A DNA stretch of 35,675 nt from a bacterium (GCA_004297985.1 SCRA01000029.1:1-35675); one strand, 5' to 3'. Positions 5,855 to 15,436 are shown, counted from the first letter of the stretch. Program-made: numbers and translations. Notes: generated by a model not told the origin, from the letters alone.

Positions 5855-8410
5855 ATGCGTAGCGACGTCTCGCGGTTGGATCACCGTCCCTTTGCGTTGC
5901 CCGGAACGCGGCCCCAGTATGGTCCGGATCGGAGCGTCGACGTCGTGCACGTGGATCTCCACCTGCGCCCGGATCTCGAGCGAAAGCGCCTCGACGCCGT
6001 CTGTACCACGCGCGTCGAAGCTATCGCCGACGGCGTTTCATCCATGGTGCTCGACGCCGTCGATCTCGAGATCGCCTCGGTGCGTGACGAGCAGGGCAAC
6101 GAACTCGACTTCGCCACGCGCGAGCACCGTCTGCGCATCCGCTTCGCGCATCAGCTCGCACGCGGGGAGGGCTACGTGTTCTCCGTCGCCTATGCCGTCG
6201 AACGGCCCCGCCGCGGCCTCTACTTCATCGCCCCCGAGACGGCGTATCCCGATCGCCCGTTGCAAGCGTGGACGCAGTCGCAGGACACCGATGCCAGTCA
6301 TTGGTACCCGTGCGTCGACTATCCCGGTGAGCGCTTCACGTTTTCGACCTCGATCGTCGTCCCGAAAGGGCTCTTCGCTTACTCCAACGGTCGTCTGCTC
6401 TCGCGTACGGACGAGGGCGAGCTCACCGTCTTCCGCTACGAGCTCGACCGGCCGCTCTCGAGCTATCTTACGACGATGGTTGTAGGTGCGTTCGTCGAGC
6501 ACCACGACAGCCACGGCGCGGTCCCCGTATCTTGGTACGTCGAGCCGAGCCGTGCCGGCGACGGTGAGCGTTCCTTCGGCAAGACGCCGAAGATGATGGC
6601 TGTGTTCGAGCGGCGCATCGGCGTGCCGTATCCGTTTCCGCTCTATGGGCAGATCGCCGTTCATGGCTTCACGTTCGGCGGAATGGAGAACAGCTCGGCG
6701 ACCACGCAGACCGATCGGACGTTGCACGACGAGCGCGCACACGCCGACTTCTCCAGTGCTCCGCTGGTGGCGCACGAGCTCGCGCACCATTGGTTTGGCG
6801 ATCTTCTAACCTGCCGCGATTGGTCGCAAGCATGGCTCAACGAGAGCTTCGCAACGTTCTTCGAGGCCGTCTTCCGCGAAGCCGACCTGGGCTGGGACGA
6901 GTATCTCTACGACGTCTACGGCATGGTGAAGTCCTATCTGCGTGAGGACAGCGAGCGCTATCGCCGGCCAATCGTCTGCAATCTCTACCGTGAGCCTATC
7001 GATCTCTTCGACCGCCATCTCTATGAGAAGGGCGGCACCGTTCTGCACATGCTGCGCGGCGAGCTGGGTGAGGAGCCTTTCTGGCGCTCGATCAATCGTT
7101 ACGTGAGCGACAACCAGTGGCAGAGCGTGGAGACGCTCGACCTGGTGCGCGCCGTGGAGCGTGCGACGGGGCGCAACGTGCGCTGGTTCGTCGATCAGTG
7201 GATCGAGCGCGGCGGCCACCCGGAACTCTCGATCTCCTATGCATACGACGACGATCAGCACCTCTTGAAGTTGCGCGTGAAGCAGAAGCAGACGATCGAC
7301 GCCGAGCGTCCACCCTACCGCTTCACGCTAGAGGTCGGCGTGGTGCAGGAGCGTCCCGCAGCGTTGGCGCGCGACCACGGCGTCGCGCCGCTCGCGGGCG
7401 AGCAGCGCCTTCGCCTCCAGGTGGACGAAGGGGAGCACCTTTTCGCCATTCCCGTCTCCGGCGAGCCGGCATTCGTGCGCATCGATCCGGGGAGCTTCGT
7501 GCTCAAGACACTCGATCTCGAGGCACCGCCGGAGACGTTGGCGGCGATCCTGCGCGCCGACCCCGATCCTATCTCGCGCATCCGGGCGGCGAAGCGGCTG
7601 GCCAAGGATGGCTCGCGCAGCGCGATGGTGGCGCTGCGTGCGGGGCTGCTGGAGGATCCCTTCTGGGGCGTGCAGGCCGAGATCGCCGAAGCCCTTGGCG
7701 AGACGCGCAGCCCCTTGGCGCTGGAGTCGCTGATCGCCGCGACGGGCATCCGCCATCCCAAGGCGCGGCGCGCCGTGGCCTCCGCACTGGGCAACTGGCG
7801 CGCGGCACGCGCGGCGGATGCACTGCTCCCGCTAGCGCAGGAGGACGCCTCGTATTACGTGATGGCGGCGGCGCTCGAGGCATTAGGCAAGACGCGCGAC
7901 GGGCGAGCCTTCGAGCTGCTGGTGCGCCAGATCCAATATCCTTCGTGGGCGGACGTGGTTGCGGGCGGCGCCGTGCGCGGTCTCGCGGAGAGTGCGGACG
8001 AGCGAGCGGTGACGCCGATTCTCGATTGCATCGCCTACGGCAAGCCCGAGCCGCTGAGGCGCGCCGCGCTCCACGCGGCGGGCCGCGCCGCGAGCCTGCT
8101 GGAGCGCCAGCGCACACGTATCCTGGACGCCCTCGAGGCGATGGCCGATGACGCCCGCCAGTTTCTCGTCCAGCTCGCCTGTATCGGCGCGTTGGAGTCG
8201 ATCGGCGACTCGCGAGCCCTCCCCGTCCTGGCACGCCTCGAGGCAGGCGAGGACCCGCGAGTGCGCCGGCCGGCCGCCGAGGCGACGATCAAGATTCGCG
8301 AGGCGTCGCGGACGCCGCCCGAGCTCGCGCGCCTGCGTGACGACTTCGATGTGTTGAAGGAGGAGAACCGTAGACTTCGCGAGCGGATCGAAGAGCTGGC
8401 GCAACGATAG
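5855..8410 (+). CDS. M1 aminopeptidase with C-terminal HEAT repeats
   Basis: An 851-residue zinc aminopeptidase of family M1 (gluzincin) that removes N-terminal residues from peptides. The exopeptidase motif is GGMEN (275-279). Zinc binding is HELAH (307-311) with the third ligand Glu330 in NESF, and a transition-state Tyr is likely in YEKGGTVLHM. Beyond the catalytic part, at about residues 560-830, runs of paired helices rich in Ala and Leu look like HEAT repeats, a layout seen in some bacterial M1 enzymes. The protein ends in a short coiled coil (LKEENRRLRERIEEL). No signal peptide is seen, so it is probably cytoplasmic. The ATG at 5855 is the first ATG in frame; a TTG at 5822 is an alternative. 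The 97-bp AT-richer spacer shared with the divergent chemoreceptor remnant probably holds the promoters. Confidence 0.9.
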   Translation: MRSDVSRLDHRPFALPGTRPQYGPDRSVDVVHVDLHLRPDLERKRLDAVCTTRVEAIADGVSSMVLDAVDLEIASVRDEQGNELDFATREHRLRIRFAHQLARGEGYVFSVAYAVERPRRGLYFIAPETAYPDRPLQAWTQSQDTDASHWYPCVDYPGERFTFSTSIVVPKGLFAYSNGRLLSRTDEGELTVFRYELDRPLSSYLTTMVVGAFVEHHDSHGAVPVSWYVEPSRAGDGERSFGKTPKMMAVFERRIGVPYPFPLYGQIAVHGFTFGGMENSSATTQTDRTLHDERAHADFSSAPLVAHELAHHWFGDLLTCRDWSQAWLNESFATFFEAVFREADLGWDEYLYDVYGMVKSYLREDSERYRRPIVCNLYREPIDLFDRHLYEKGGTVLHMLRGELGEEPFWRSINRYVSDNQWQSVETLDLVRAVERATGRNVRWFVDQWIERGGHPELSISYAYDDDQHLLKLRVKQKQTIDAERPPYRFTLEVGVVQERPAALARDHGVAPLAGEQRLRLQVDEGEHLFAIPVSGEPAFVRIDPGSFVLKTLDLEAPPETLAAILRADPDPISRIRAAKRLAKDGSRSAMVALRAGLLEDPFWGVQAEIAEALGETRSPLALESLIAATGIRHPKARRAVASALGNWRAARAADALLPLAQEDASYYVMAAALEALGKTRDGRAFELLVRQIQYPSWADVVAGGAVRGLAESADERAVTPILDCIAYGKPEPLRRAALHAAGRAASLLERQRTRILDALEAMADDARQFLVQLACIGALESIGDSRALPVLARLEAGEDPRVRRPAAEATIKIREASRTPPELARLRDDFDVLKEENRRLRERIEELAQR

Positions 8411-8441
8411 CGCAACGCGTCTCCGGCGGCGGAGGCGGCTG

Positions 8442-9971
8442 CTGCGCTATGCCCCCTTCGCGATCGTATGCCTGGTCATTGCGACGATACCGGCATTGCT
8501 GGCCGGTTTCGTGCTGCACCACGTTTGGCACCACCATGCCGCGGGCCCCGCACGGCCGGCGGTTACCGCCTTCGCACTCACGCCGTACGTGCGCGGGGAT
8601 GCAGGCGATCCTCGCTGGTCGCCTTCGGCCCTCAGCCAAGCGCGGGCACTGATCGCTCCGCTGGCCAACGCCGGCGGGATGCCGCGCAAGAGCGGGATCG
8701 TCGTCATGGCACCCGATGGGCGGCTGCTCTACGCGCGCAATGCCTCCGCTCTGCTGGTACCGGCCTCGACGATGAAGCTGCTGGTGGGGAGCGCAGTGTT
8801 TTTCGGAATGGGTGGCGCCTACCGCCTCCACACGCGTCTGATGGTGACGGCGCCCCCCGATGGGCAGGGGGTGATCCACGGTGACCTCTCACTCGTGGGA
8901 TCGGGCGATCCATTGCTCACCAGCGACGATCTTGCCTCCGCGGCCGCTGCACTGAGGAAAGCGGGGGTGCGCCGCGTCGACGGCGCGTTGGTGATCGACG
9001 CCACGGCGTTCACCGGTCCCGAACAGAATCGAACCTGGCTGCCCAGCGACCTCGAGTACAAGTACGCGGCGGGTGCGAGCGCGCTCACGCTCGATGAAGG
9101 CGTCGTGCAGATCGACGTTACGCCGACGTCACCCGGGGTACCGGCGAAGATCGCACTGGAGCCGGCGAATAGCGCCATTCGCATCACGGGGCAGGCGATG
9201 ACCACGGGCTCGACGATGTCGCTCTCCATCGAGCGCACCGGCGACGGCCATGGTCTCGCGATCTCGGGCGGCATCCCCGCCGGCCCGAGGCAGTGTTTCT
9301 GGCGTACCGTCGTCGGTGAGCCTGCTTTCGTCGGCGATGCCTTCGCGCATATCCTTCGCGCGAGCGGTATCGCGGTGAACGGTGTGCGTATCGCCGAGCA
9401 TCCGATGCAAGGGGGAACGATTCTCTGGGATCATCCCTCGGAGCCGGTAGGGGAGCTGGTGCGCAGCATGTTCTTCGAGTCGAACAACCATACCGCAGAG
9501 CAACTGCTGCGCGTCATCGGCCGCGATGTCCGGCCGGAGAGTGCGAACGGCGCGGGGAGCGTTCTCGCAGGGGGCGAGGCCGAGCGGCGCCTCTTCGCGG
9601 CCGCCGGCGTAGACCTCGGCGCAACGCACGTCGTCGACGGCAGCGGCCTCTCGCCGCAGGACCGCATCGCGGCCGGCACGCTGGCGCGTCTGTTGGCGCT
9701 CGATCTCTCCTCGCGCGGAGGGGCGGCGTTCGTCAAGGCGCTGCCGCGCGCGGGGATCGAGGGAACGGTACGCTTTCGCTCGCTCGGCAAGGCGCTGGGG
9801 ATGGTGCGTGCCAAAGACGGGTACGAGGATGGGGCGAGCAGCCTCGCCGGGTACGTTCAGACGCGTCATCACGGTATGGTAACGTTCGCCTTCATCGCCG
9901 ACGACTGGGAGTCGCTCGACCGTGTCTGGCAACTGGAGGATGAGATATTGGACCGCGTGAGCACGCTATGA
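8442..9971 (+). CDS. dacB: D-alanyl-D-alanine carboxypeptidase, PBP4/S13 family
   Basis: A penicillin-binding protein of class C that trims or cleaves peptidoglycan stem peptides in the periplasm. Numbered from the TTG at 8496, the active-site serine motif is STMK (91-94), the second is SNN (329-331), and the third is KDG (440-442) where the family has KTG. The start is a problem. The first canonical start, TTG 8496, lies inside a hydrophobic segment and has no Shine-Dalgarno. The same frame is open back to 8358 and encodes a perfect signal-anchor (RRRRR then LLRYAPFAIVCLVIATIPAL) with no ATG, GTG or TTG. GGAGG at 8431-8435 sits six bases before a CTG at 8442, which I take as the likely start (509 aa). 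It begins 31 bases after the M1 gene and overlaps manA (ATGA). Confidence 0.85.
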   Translation: MRYAPFAIVCLVIATIPALLAGFVLHHVWHHHAAGPARPAVTAFALTPYVRGDAGDPRWSPSALSQARALIAPLANAGGMPRKSGIVVMAPDGRLLYARNASALLVPASTMKLLVGSAVFFGMGGAYRLHTRLMVTAPPDGQGVIHGDLSLVGSGDPLLTSDDLASAAAALRKAGVRRVDGALVIDATAFTGPEQNRTWLPSDLEYKYAAGASALTLDEGVVQIDVTPTSPGVPAKIALEPANSAIRITGQAMTTGSTMSLSIERTGDGHGLAISGGIPAGPRQCFWRTVVGEPAFVGDAFAHILRASGIAVNGVRIAEHPMQGGTILWDHPSEPVGELVRSMFFESNNHTAEQLLRVIGRDVRPESANGAGSVLAGGEAERRLFAAAGVDLGATHVVDGSGLSPQDRIAAGTLARLLALDLSSRGGAAFVKALPRAGIEGTVRFRSLGKALGMVRAKDGYEDGASSLAGYVQTRHHGMVTFAFIADDWESLDRVWQLEDEILDRVSTL

Positions 9972-11080
9972 CGCAGCAGATACAGCTCTATCCACTGCTC
10001 CTAGTTCCGAAGATGTCCAAAGCGATCTGGGGCGGGCGGGCACTGGTGGAGCGCTTCCACAAGCCCGGCTTGCCAGAGGACATGTTTGGCGAATCATGGG
10101 AGTGCTGGGACGAGAATCCCGTCGCCAACGGCCCGCTGGCCGGGCGCACGGTCGGCCAACTGCGCGCGAGGCTCGGTGCGGCACTGATGGGCGAATTCGA
10201 TCCGGCACGCCTCTTCCCGATCCTCACCAAGATCATCGACGCACACCGCAACCTTTCCGTGCAGGTGCACCCCGACGACGCCTATGCTCGACGCGTGGAG
10301 CACCAGGAGAACGGTAAGACGGAGTGTTGGTATATCCTCGAGGCGGATCCGGATGCCGCGCTCTATCTGGGATGGAACCGACCGACCGATCGCGCCGAAT
10401 ACGAGCGCCGCGTCGTCGATGGCACGCTGGGTGCGTTGTTGCGCCGCGTGCCCGTAGAGCCGGGCCAGGCCTACTACTTGCCGGCCGGCACGCTCCATGC
10501 CATCGGCGCTGGCATCGTGCTCTTCGAGGTACAGCAGACCAGCGATCTCACGTATCGGATCTTCGATTGGAACCGCGTGGGCGGCGACGGAAAGCCGCGC
10601 CCCTTACACGTGGAGAAGGCCGGCGATGTGCTCGACTTCAGCGCCGCGCGCTTCTCCGTCATGGCTTCGCTGACGTATGAGCTGGAGGGATTGCAGCGCA
10701 CGGCACTGATCTGCGATCCACGCTTCTGGGTGGAGCGCATCGATGTCGACGCCGTGGGCGGCGAAGTGGACCTGGAGGGGATGCCGCTGGTCGCCATGGC
10801 GCTGGGTGCGCCCGTAAGGATCGTGTACGGCGAGGGCACCGTCGAGCTGGCCGCCTTCCAGAGCGCGCTCGTGCCCGCGGGCCTCGGCAATGTTCATTTC
10901 TCCGCGTCGTCCTCGCGGGAGGCGGGCCTGCTCGCCGCCGCGCCGCCCGCCGACCACGAGGCATTGCGACGCCGGCTGGCCTCGGCGGGCGTCTCCGCAG
11001 AGCGGAGCGGTGCCTTCTTGGAGCAGTTCGCGGCCGCGAGAGGAGCCGGGCAGGGAACGGTAAAGCCCCTCGCCCGGTGA
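9968..11080 (+). CDS. manA: Class I mannose-6-phosphate isomerase
   Basis: A 370-residue cupin-type zinc enzyme interconverting fructose-6-phosphate and mannose-6-phosphate, the entry to GDP-mannose and mannosylated surface polymers. The zinc ligands of the family are visible: Gln99 and His101 in SVQVHPDD, Glu119 in KTECWY, and His177 in PAGTLHAIG. The conserved tail of the cupin, FEVQQTSDLTYRIFDWNR, follows. Length suits the short bacterial branch related to Bacillus ManA. Its ATG overlaps the dacB stop by four bases and its stop overlaps the tldD GTG by four bases, so it sits in the middle of a tightly coupled run. The C-terminal third is a second, less conserved cupin. Confidence 0.93.
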   Translation: MTQQIQLYPLLLVPKMSKAIWGGRALVERFHKPGLPEDMFGESWECWDENPVANGPLAGRTVGQLRARLGAALMGEFDPARLFPILTKIIDAHRNLSVQVHPDDAYARRVEHQENGKTECWYILEADPDAALYLGWNRPTDRAEYERRVVDGTLGALLRRVPVEPGQAYYLPAGTLHAIGAGIVLFEVQQTSDLTYRIFDWNRVGGDGKPRPLHVEKAGDVLDFSAARFSVMASLTYELEGLQRTALICDPRFWVERIDVDAVGGEVDLEGMPLVAMALGAPVRIVYGEGTVELAAFQSALVPAGLGNVHFSASSSREAGLLAAAPPADHEALRRRLASAGVSAERSGAFLEQFAAARGAGQGTVKPLAR

Positions 11081-12492
11081 GCGACACACAACCGGAGACC
11101 CTCCCTCGTTCGTTGATCGAGCGCTTGCTCGCCGTAGCGCTCGAGCGCGGCGGCGAGCAGGCGGAGCTTTTCTGCGAACAGCGGCTCTCGCACGCGTTGC
11201 GCCTCCAGGAGGGGCGCATTCACGAGGCCGGCGTCAGCATGACGCGCGGCGTGGGGATCCGCGTGCGCGTCGGCGACCAGCAAGGCTACGGATACAGCGA
11301 CGATCTCTCTGAGGATTCGCTCGAGCGAGCGGCACGCGTGGCGGGCAAGATCGCGCGCGGCAGCCAGAGCCTGCGCGCGGTTTCGGTAAGCGAGCGCCTC
11401 GTGGAGAGCATGTACGTCGAGGGCGAGTGGAGCGATAGGGTTGCAATGGGGCGACGCGTCGATCTTCTCCTGCGCGCCGATGGGGCGGCACGGCGCTTCG
11501 ACGCGCGGGTGCGTGCCGTGAACGGCAGCCTCGTCGACGAAGTGCAGAACGTGCTGATCGCCACCAGCGAAGGGCTGCTGGTGCGCGATCGCCGCCCCCT
11601 GGTAACGCTGGCGGTGCAGGTGGTGGCCGAACGCAACGGCGAGCGTACTCAAGGCTACTACGGCGACGGTGGAAGACGGGGCTTCGAGTTCTACGATCGC
11701 ATCACGCCGGAGTCGATCGCCGGAGAGGCGGCGCGCATCGCCGTGGTCAACCTGGAGGCCGTCGAGGCGCCCACGGGCGAGCTTCCCGTAGTCGTCGGCC
11801 CCGGCGGGGGCGGCGTCTTGCTCCACGAGGCCGTCGGTCATGGCCTGGAGTCCGATTTCAATCGTCAGGGCGTTTCGCTCTACAGCGGACGCGTCGGCGA
11901 GCGCGTGGCTAGTGAGCTCGTGACGATCTACGACGATGGCAACCTCCCCGGCGAGCGCGGCAGCGTCGCCGTCGACGACGAGGGGACACCGGGGCAGCAC
12001 AAAGTACTTGTCGAGCGCGGCGTGCTGCGCGGGTACATGCAGGACGCGCTCAACGCGGAGTTGATGCGCACGCATTCGACGGGCAGCGGGCGTCGCCAGT
12101 CGTTTCGCTATCTCCCGCAGCCGCGTATGACCAATACCTACATGCCGGCTGGCGATCTGCAGCCAGACGAAGTGATCAAGCGCGTGAAGCGGGGCTTCTA
12201 CGCGAAGTCGTTCTCCGGTGGGCAGGTAGAGATCTCGAAGGGCGACTTCGTCTTCATGGTGGGCGAAGGCTATCTCATTGAGGATGGACGCCTCACCGCG
12301 CCCGTCAAAGGGGCGACGCTGATCGGAAACGGCCCAGAGATCATGACGCGCGTCAGCGCCGTGGGCTCCGACATGAAGTTGGCCAACGGCTCCTACAGCT
12401 GCGGCAAGGGCGGGCAGCTCGTGCCGGTGGGCGTCGGTCTGCCCACGCTCTTGATCTCCTCGATGACGGTGGGAGGGTCCCGTGTCGGCTGA
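11077..12492 (+). CDS. tldD: TldD-type metalloprotease subunit
   Basis: A 471-residue TldD protein. In Escherichia coli, TldD and TldE form a heterodimeric cytosolic zinc protease that digests unfolded peptides, matures microcin B17 and degrades the CcdA antitoxin. The metal motif HEAVGH is at 250-255 (His250, Glu251, His254). The C-terminal ligand Cys442 is present in SCGKGGQLVPVGVG. The start is a GTG whose GTGA overlaps the manA stop. The tldE gene begins 11 bases before this gene ends, as expected for two subunits made in equal amounts. No microcin-like or toxin-antitoxin gene is visible nearby. Confidence 0.94.
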   Translation: MSDTQPETLPRSLIERLLAVALERGGEQAELFCEQRLSHALRLQEGRIHEAGVSMTRGVGIRVRVGDQQGYGYSDDLSEDSLERAARVAGKIARGSQSLRAVSVSERLVESMYVEGEWSDRVAMGRRVDLLLRADGAARRFDARVRAVNGSLVDEVQNVLIATSEGLLVRDRRPLVTLAVQVVAERNGERTQGYYGDGGRRGFEFYDRITPESIAGEAARIAVVNLEAVEAPTGELPVVVGPGGGGVLLHEAVGHGLESDFNRQGVSLYSGRVGERVASELVTIYDDGNLPGERGSVAVDDEGTPGQHKVLVERGVLRGYMQDALNAELMRTHSTGSGRRQSFRYLPQPRMTNTYMPAGDLQPDEVIKRVKRGFYAKSFSGGQVEISKGDFVFMVGEGYLIEDGRLTAPVKGATLIGNGPEIMTRVSAVGSDMKLANGSYSCGKGGQLVPVGVGLPTLLISSMTVGGSRVG

Positions 12493-13810
12493 GCCGTTGG
12501 AGTTGGCGCATCGCGCCGTTGCGCTGGCCACGGAGGCCGGGGCGCGAGAGGCGGAGGCGACGATGGCCGTCTCCGACACCTTCAACGCCGAGGCGCGGGC
12601 GGAGCAGATCACCAAGCTGCAGCAAAGCGTGGGACGCTCGCTGACCCTGCGTGCCTTCGTCGACGGCCGCAAGGCCACGCTGGCAACCACCGATCTCTCG
12701 CCAGAAGGTATGGCGGATCTGGTCGAGCGTTGCGTGGAGGCGGCGCGCAGCGTCCAGCGGGATCCGCTGGGCGGGCTCCCGGAGCCGGAGTCGGTCGCCG
12801 CGCATGATCTACACATCTTCGAGCCGGACGTGCACGCACGCTCGGAGGACGAGAAGCTGACCGATGCGCTTTCGATGGAGCGCGAGATGCGCGCATACGA
12901 CGCACGCATCGACAACTCCAACGGCTCGCGCGTCGCCGACGCCGTGACGTCTGTTGCCTTGGTTAACTCACGAGGATTCGAGGGCAGCTACACCTCCAGC
13001 TCCGTCAGCCTCTCGGCTAGCCCCGTCTTGCGCGACGGCACAGAGAAGCGCACGGCGCACTACGGTGCCAGTAGACGCGGGTACGGTGCCATGCCCGCGG
13101 CAAGTGAGATCGCCCGTATCGCCGCGCGGCGTGCCGTCGAGATGTGCGGCGCGCGCAAGCCTCAGACGACCATCCTGCCCATCATCTTCGAGCGCGACGT
13201 CGCCGCGGTTCTGCTGGGTGATCTCTTCGCTGCCTGCAGCGGGGCCAACGTCGCCATCGAGAACTCGTTTCTCGCCGGGCGAGTGGGTGAGCGCATCGGC
13301 AGTGACTTCGTGACCATCATCGACGACGGGCTTCTCCCCGCGGGCATGGGGTCTTCGCCCTTCGACGCCGAGGGCGTGCCGACGCGCAAGACGGTGGTCT
13401 TCGAGCGGGGCGTACTGCGCAGCTTTCTCTTCGACACCTACCATGCGCGCAAACTCGGCGCGAAGAGTACGGGGAATGCCTCCGGCGGCACGGTCGGCCC
13501 GAACAACTTCTACCTCCGGCCGGGAAGCGGGAGCCTCGAGGATCTCGTCACCCGGACGCCGCACGGCATCCTTGTCTACGACATCATCGGCTTCGCCACC
13601 GAGCACGTCACGGGGACGTGGTCGCGCGGAGCGTCCGGCTTCATGGTGGAGGACGGGCAAATCGCCTATCCGGTCGACGGCTTCACCATCGCAGGCAACT
13701 TGCGTGATATGCTCGCGACGCTCGACGACGTGGCTGGGGACATCGTCTACGAGTCTTCCATCGTCAGCCCAAGCTTTCGCGTGGCGGAGATGACCGTCAG
13801 CGGGACGTAA
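12482..13810 (+). CDS. tldE: TldE/PmbA metalloprotease partner subunit
   Basis: A 442-residue partner of TldD, from the same fold but lacking the HExxxH zinc site; it completes the substrate channel of the heterodimer. Recognisable family blocks include NSFLAGRVGERIGSDFVTI in the middle and the closing PVDGFTIAGNLRDML region. It starts with a GTG at 12482 inside the end of tldD, so translation is coupled. It appears to end the run that began at 5855: an 88-bp gap with a short T-run (13814-13820) but no hairpin separates it from the malic enzyme. Confidence 0.92.
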   Translation: MSAEPLELAHRAVALATEAGAREAEATMAVSDTFNAEARAEQITKLQQSVGRSLTLRAFVDGRKATLATTDLSPEGMADLVERCVEAARSVQRDPLGGLPEPESVAAHDLHIFEPDVHARSEDEKLTDALSMEREMRAYDARIDNSNGSRVADAVTSVALVNSRGFEGSYTSSSVSLSASPVLRDGTEKRTAHYGASRRGYGAMPAASEIARIAARRAVEMCGARKPQTTILPIIFERDVAAVLLGDLFAACSGANVAIENSFLAGRVGERIGSDFVTIIDDGLLPAGMGSSPFDAEGVPTRKTVVFERGVLRSFLFDTYHARKLGAKSTGNASGGTVGPNNFYLRPGSGSLEDLVTRTPHGILVYDIIGFATEHVTGTWSRGASGFMVEDGQIAYPVDGFTIAGNLRDMLATLDDVAGDIVYESSIVSPSFRVAEMTVSGT

Positions 13811-13898
13811 CACATTTTTTTCGCCGGCGCACGGTGAGAGCGGTATCTCCTCCCGGTTCCAGGGAGGCCGACTCCGGCTTGCGAAACCCCGTACCATT

Positions 13899-15341
13899 AT
13901 GGGACAGCAACCAGCGATCGGTTTCTCCATCGTCATGCGCGTCGAGATGCCCAACGAGCCGGGCGCCTTCGGTATCGTAGCCTCGCTGATCGGCGAGGCA
14001 GGCGGCGTCGTCGGCGCGGTGGACGTACGCTCGGTAACGCGCCAGAGCACCGTGCGCGACTTTACCGTGCAGGTTGCCTCCCAGAGTGTGGCTGATGCCG
14101 TACGGGCGGCCGTGTCGCGCCAGGCGGGCGTGGCCGTCGTGAGCGTCTCCGACTCGACGTTCCTCGCGCACCTTGGCGGCAAGATCCGAATCGAGCCGAA
14201 GATCCCGGTGAAGACGCGCCAGGATCTCTCGATCGTCTATACGCCGGGCGCGGCGCGCGTCTCGCTCGCCGTGGCCGAAGATGAGCAGAAGGCGTTCCAG
14301 CTCACGATCAAGCGCAACACCGTGGCGGTCGTCACCGATGGTACGGCGGTGCTGGGTCTGGGCGATATCGGGCCGCTCGGGGCGTTGCCGGTGATGGAGG
14401 GCAAGGCGATGCTCTTCAAACAGTTTGCCGGCATCGATGCCTTTCCGATCTGCCTGGATACCAAGAACGTCGACGAGATCGTAGAGACGGTGGTGCGCAT
14501 CGCGCCGGTCTTCGGCGGAATCAACCTCGAAGACATCAGCGCGCCGCGCTGCTTTGAAGTCGAGCGCCGTCTTATCGAGCGGCTCGACATCCCAGTGATG
14601 CACGACGATCAGCACGGCACGGCCGTGACGATTCTCGCCGCGTTGATCAATGCGGCGAAGGTGGTCGGCAAGCCGCTCGACTCGCTGCGCGTGGTGGTGG
14701 TGGGCAGCGGAGCCGCCGGCACCGCTTCGATGAAGATGGTGCTGGCAGCCGGCGCGGCGGACGTCATCGCCGTCGACAAGCCGGGTGCCCTCTACCGCGG
14801 CGCCGCCTACGAGAACCCGCATTGGACGTGGCTGGCCGACCACACCAACAAGGAGAACCGGAAAGGCACGCTGCACGACGCACTTCGTGGCGCCGACGTT
14901 TTCATCGGGGTCTCCGCGCCGGGCATCCTGAAAGTCGAGGACCTCAAGGCAATGGCCAAGGACCCCATCGTCTTCGCGATGGCCAATCCGACACCGGAGA
15001 TCATGCCCGACATCGCCGCTCCCTACGTCGCCGTGATGGGCACCGGGCGCTCCGACTATCCCAATCAGATCAACAACTTGCTCGCCTTCCCCGGCATCTT
15101 CCGCGGCGCCCTCGACTGCCGTGCTGCGCGGATCAACGAGGAGATGAAGCTGGCAGCCGCGCACGCCATCGCCGCCGTCGTGGGCGACGAGCGTTCGGCC
15201 GACTACGTCATCCCCAGCGTCTTCGATCCGCGCGTGGTCGATGCCGTGACCAAGGCCGTGGTGTCAGCCGCCGTGGAGTCGGGGGTCGCGCGCCGTGCGC
15301 TGGCTGTCGCGGAACAGGAGGAGCACGAGGTGTTCGCCTAG
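13899..15341 (+). CDS. NAD(P)-dependent malic enzyme with N-terminal ACT domain
   Basis: A 480-residue enzyme that oxidatively decarboxylates malate to pyruvate, linking the TCA cycle to gluconeogenic and acetyl-CoA pools. Residues about 8-85 form an ACT-like beta-alpha-beta-beta-alpha-beta module (RVEMPNEPGAFGIVASLIGE), a usual site of small-molecule allostery. The catalytic part follows: IVYTPG with the general-acid Tyr, the metal site HDDQHGTAV (235-243), and a nucleotide fold with GSGAAG (269-274). The cofactor preference cannot be decided by eye. The ATG at 13899 has no strong Shine-Dalgarno, but the ACT module begins directly after it and there is no better start. A response regulator follows after a 95-bp gap. 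Confidence 0.92.
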   Translation: MGQQPAIGFSIVMRVEMPNEPGAFGIVASLIGEAGGVVGAVDVRSVTRQSTVRDFTVQVASQSVADAVRAAVSRQAGVAVVSVSDSTFLAHLGGKIRIEPKIPVKTRQDLSIVYTPGAARVSLAVAEDEQKAFQLTIKRNTVAVVTDGTAVLGLGDIGPLGALPVMEGKAMLFKQFAGIDAFPICLDTKNVDEIVETVVRIAPVFGGINLEDISAPRCFEVERRLIERLDIPVMHDDQHGTAVTILAALINAAKVVGKPLDSLRVVVVGSGAAGTASMKMVLAAGAADVIAVDKPGALYRGAAYENPHWTWLADHTNKENRKGTLHDALRGADVFIGVSAPGILKVEDLKAMAKDPIVFAMANPTPEIMPDIAAPYVAVMGTGRSDYPNQINNLLAFPGIFRGALDCRAARINEEMKLAAAHAIAAVVGDERSADYVIPSVFDPRVVDAVTKAVVSAAVESGVARRALAVAEQEEHEVFA

Positions 15342-15348
15342 ATTGCAA

Positions 15349-15417
15349 GAGATCTCGATCACATACAAGGGATAGGCCGGTTGCTTTACGGAATCTTGAG
15401 GATATCTCGAGAAATCC
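15349..15417. promoter_or_regulatory. Two palindromes upstream of the response regulator
   Basis: The 95-bp space before the regulator holds GAGATCTC (15349-15356) and the 18-bp near-palindrome GGATATCTCGAGAAATCC (15400-15417, one mismatched pair). Both share a GAKATCTC core. They lie in AT-richer DNA than the surroundings, so a promoter is likely here. The palindromes may be binding sites, for example for autoregulation, although OmpR-type proteins more often bind direct repeats. Confidence 0.3.
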
Positions 15418-15436
15418 GCCGATAACCAGGAGTGTC

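Noticed and set aside
10894-12921. 675-codon open frame on the - strand across manA, tldD and tldE
   Set aside because: It is a shadow of three real overlapping genes. The protein begins Ser-rich then turns His/Ala/Arg-rich with no domain.
13811-13822. Run of T after tldE as a terminator
   Set aside because: No GC-rich hairpin precedes the T-run, so intrinsic termination is not supported.
13797-15164. 455-codon open frame on the - strand opposite the malic enzyme
   Set aside because: His/Asp/Arg-rich product with no motif; the + strand carries an unmistakable malic enzyme.
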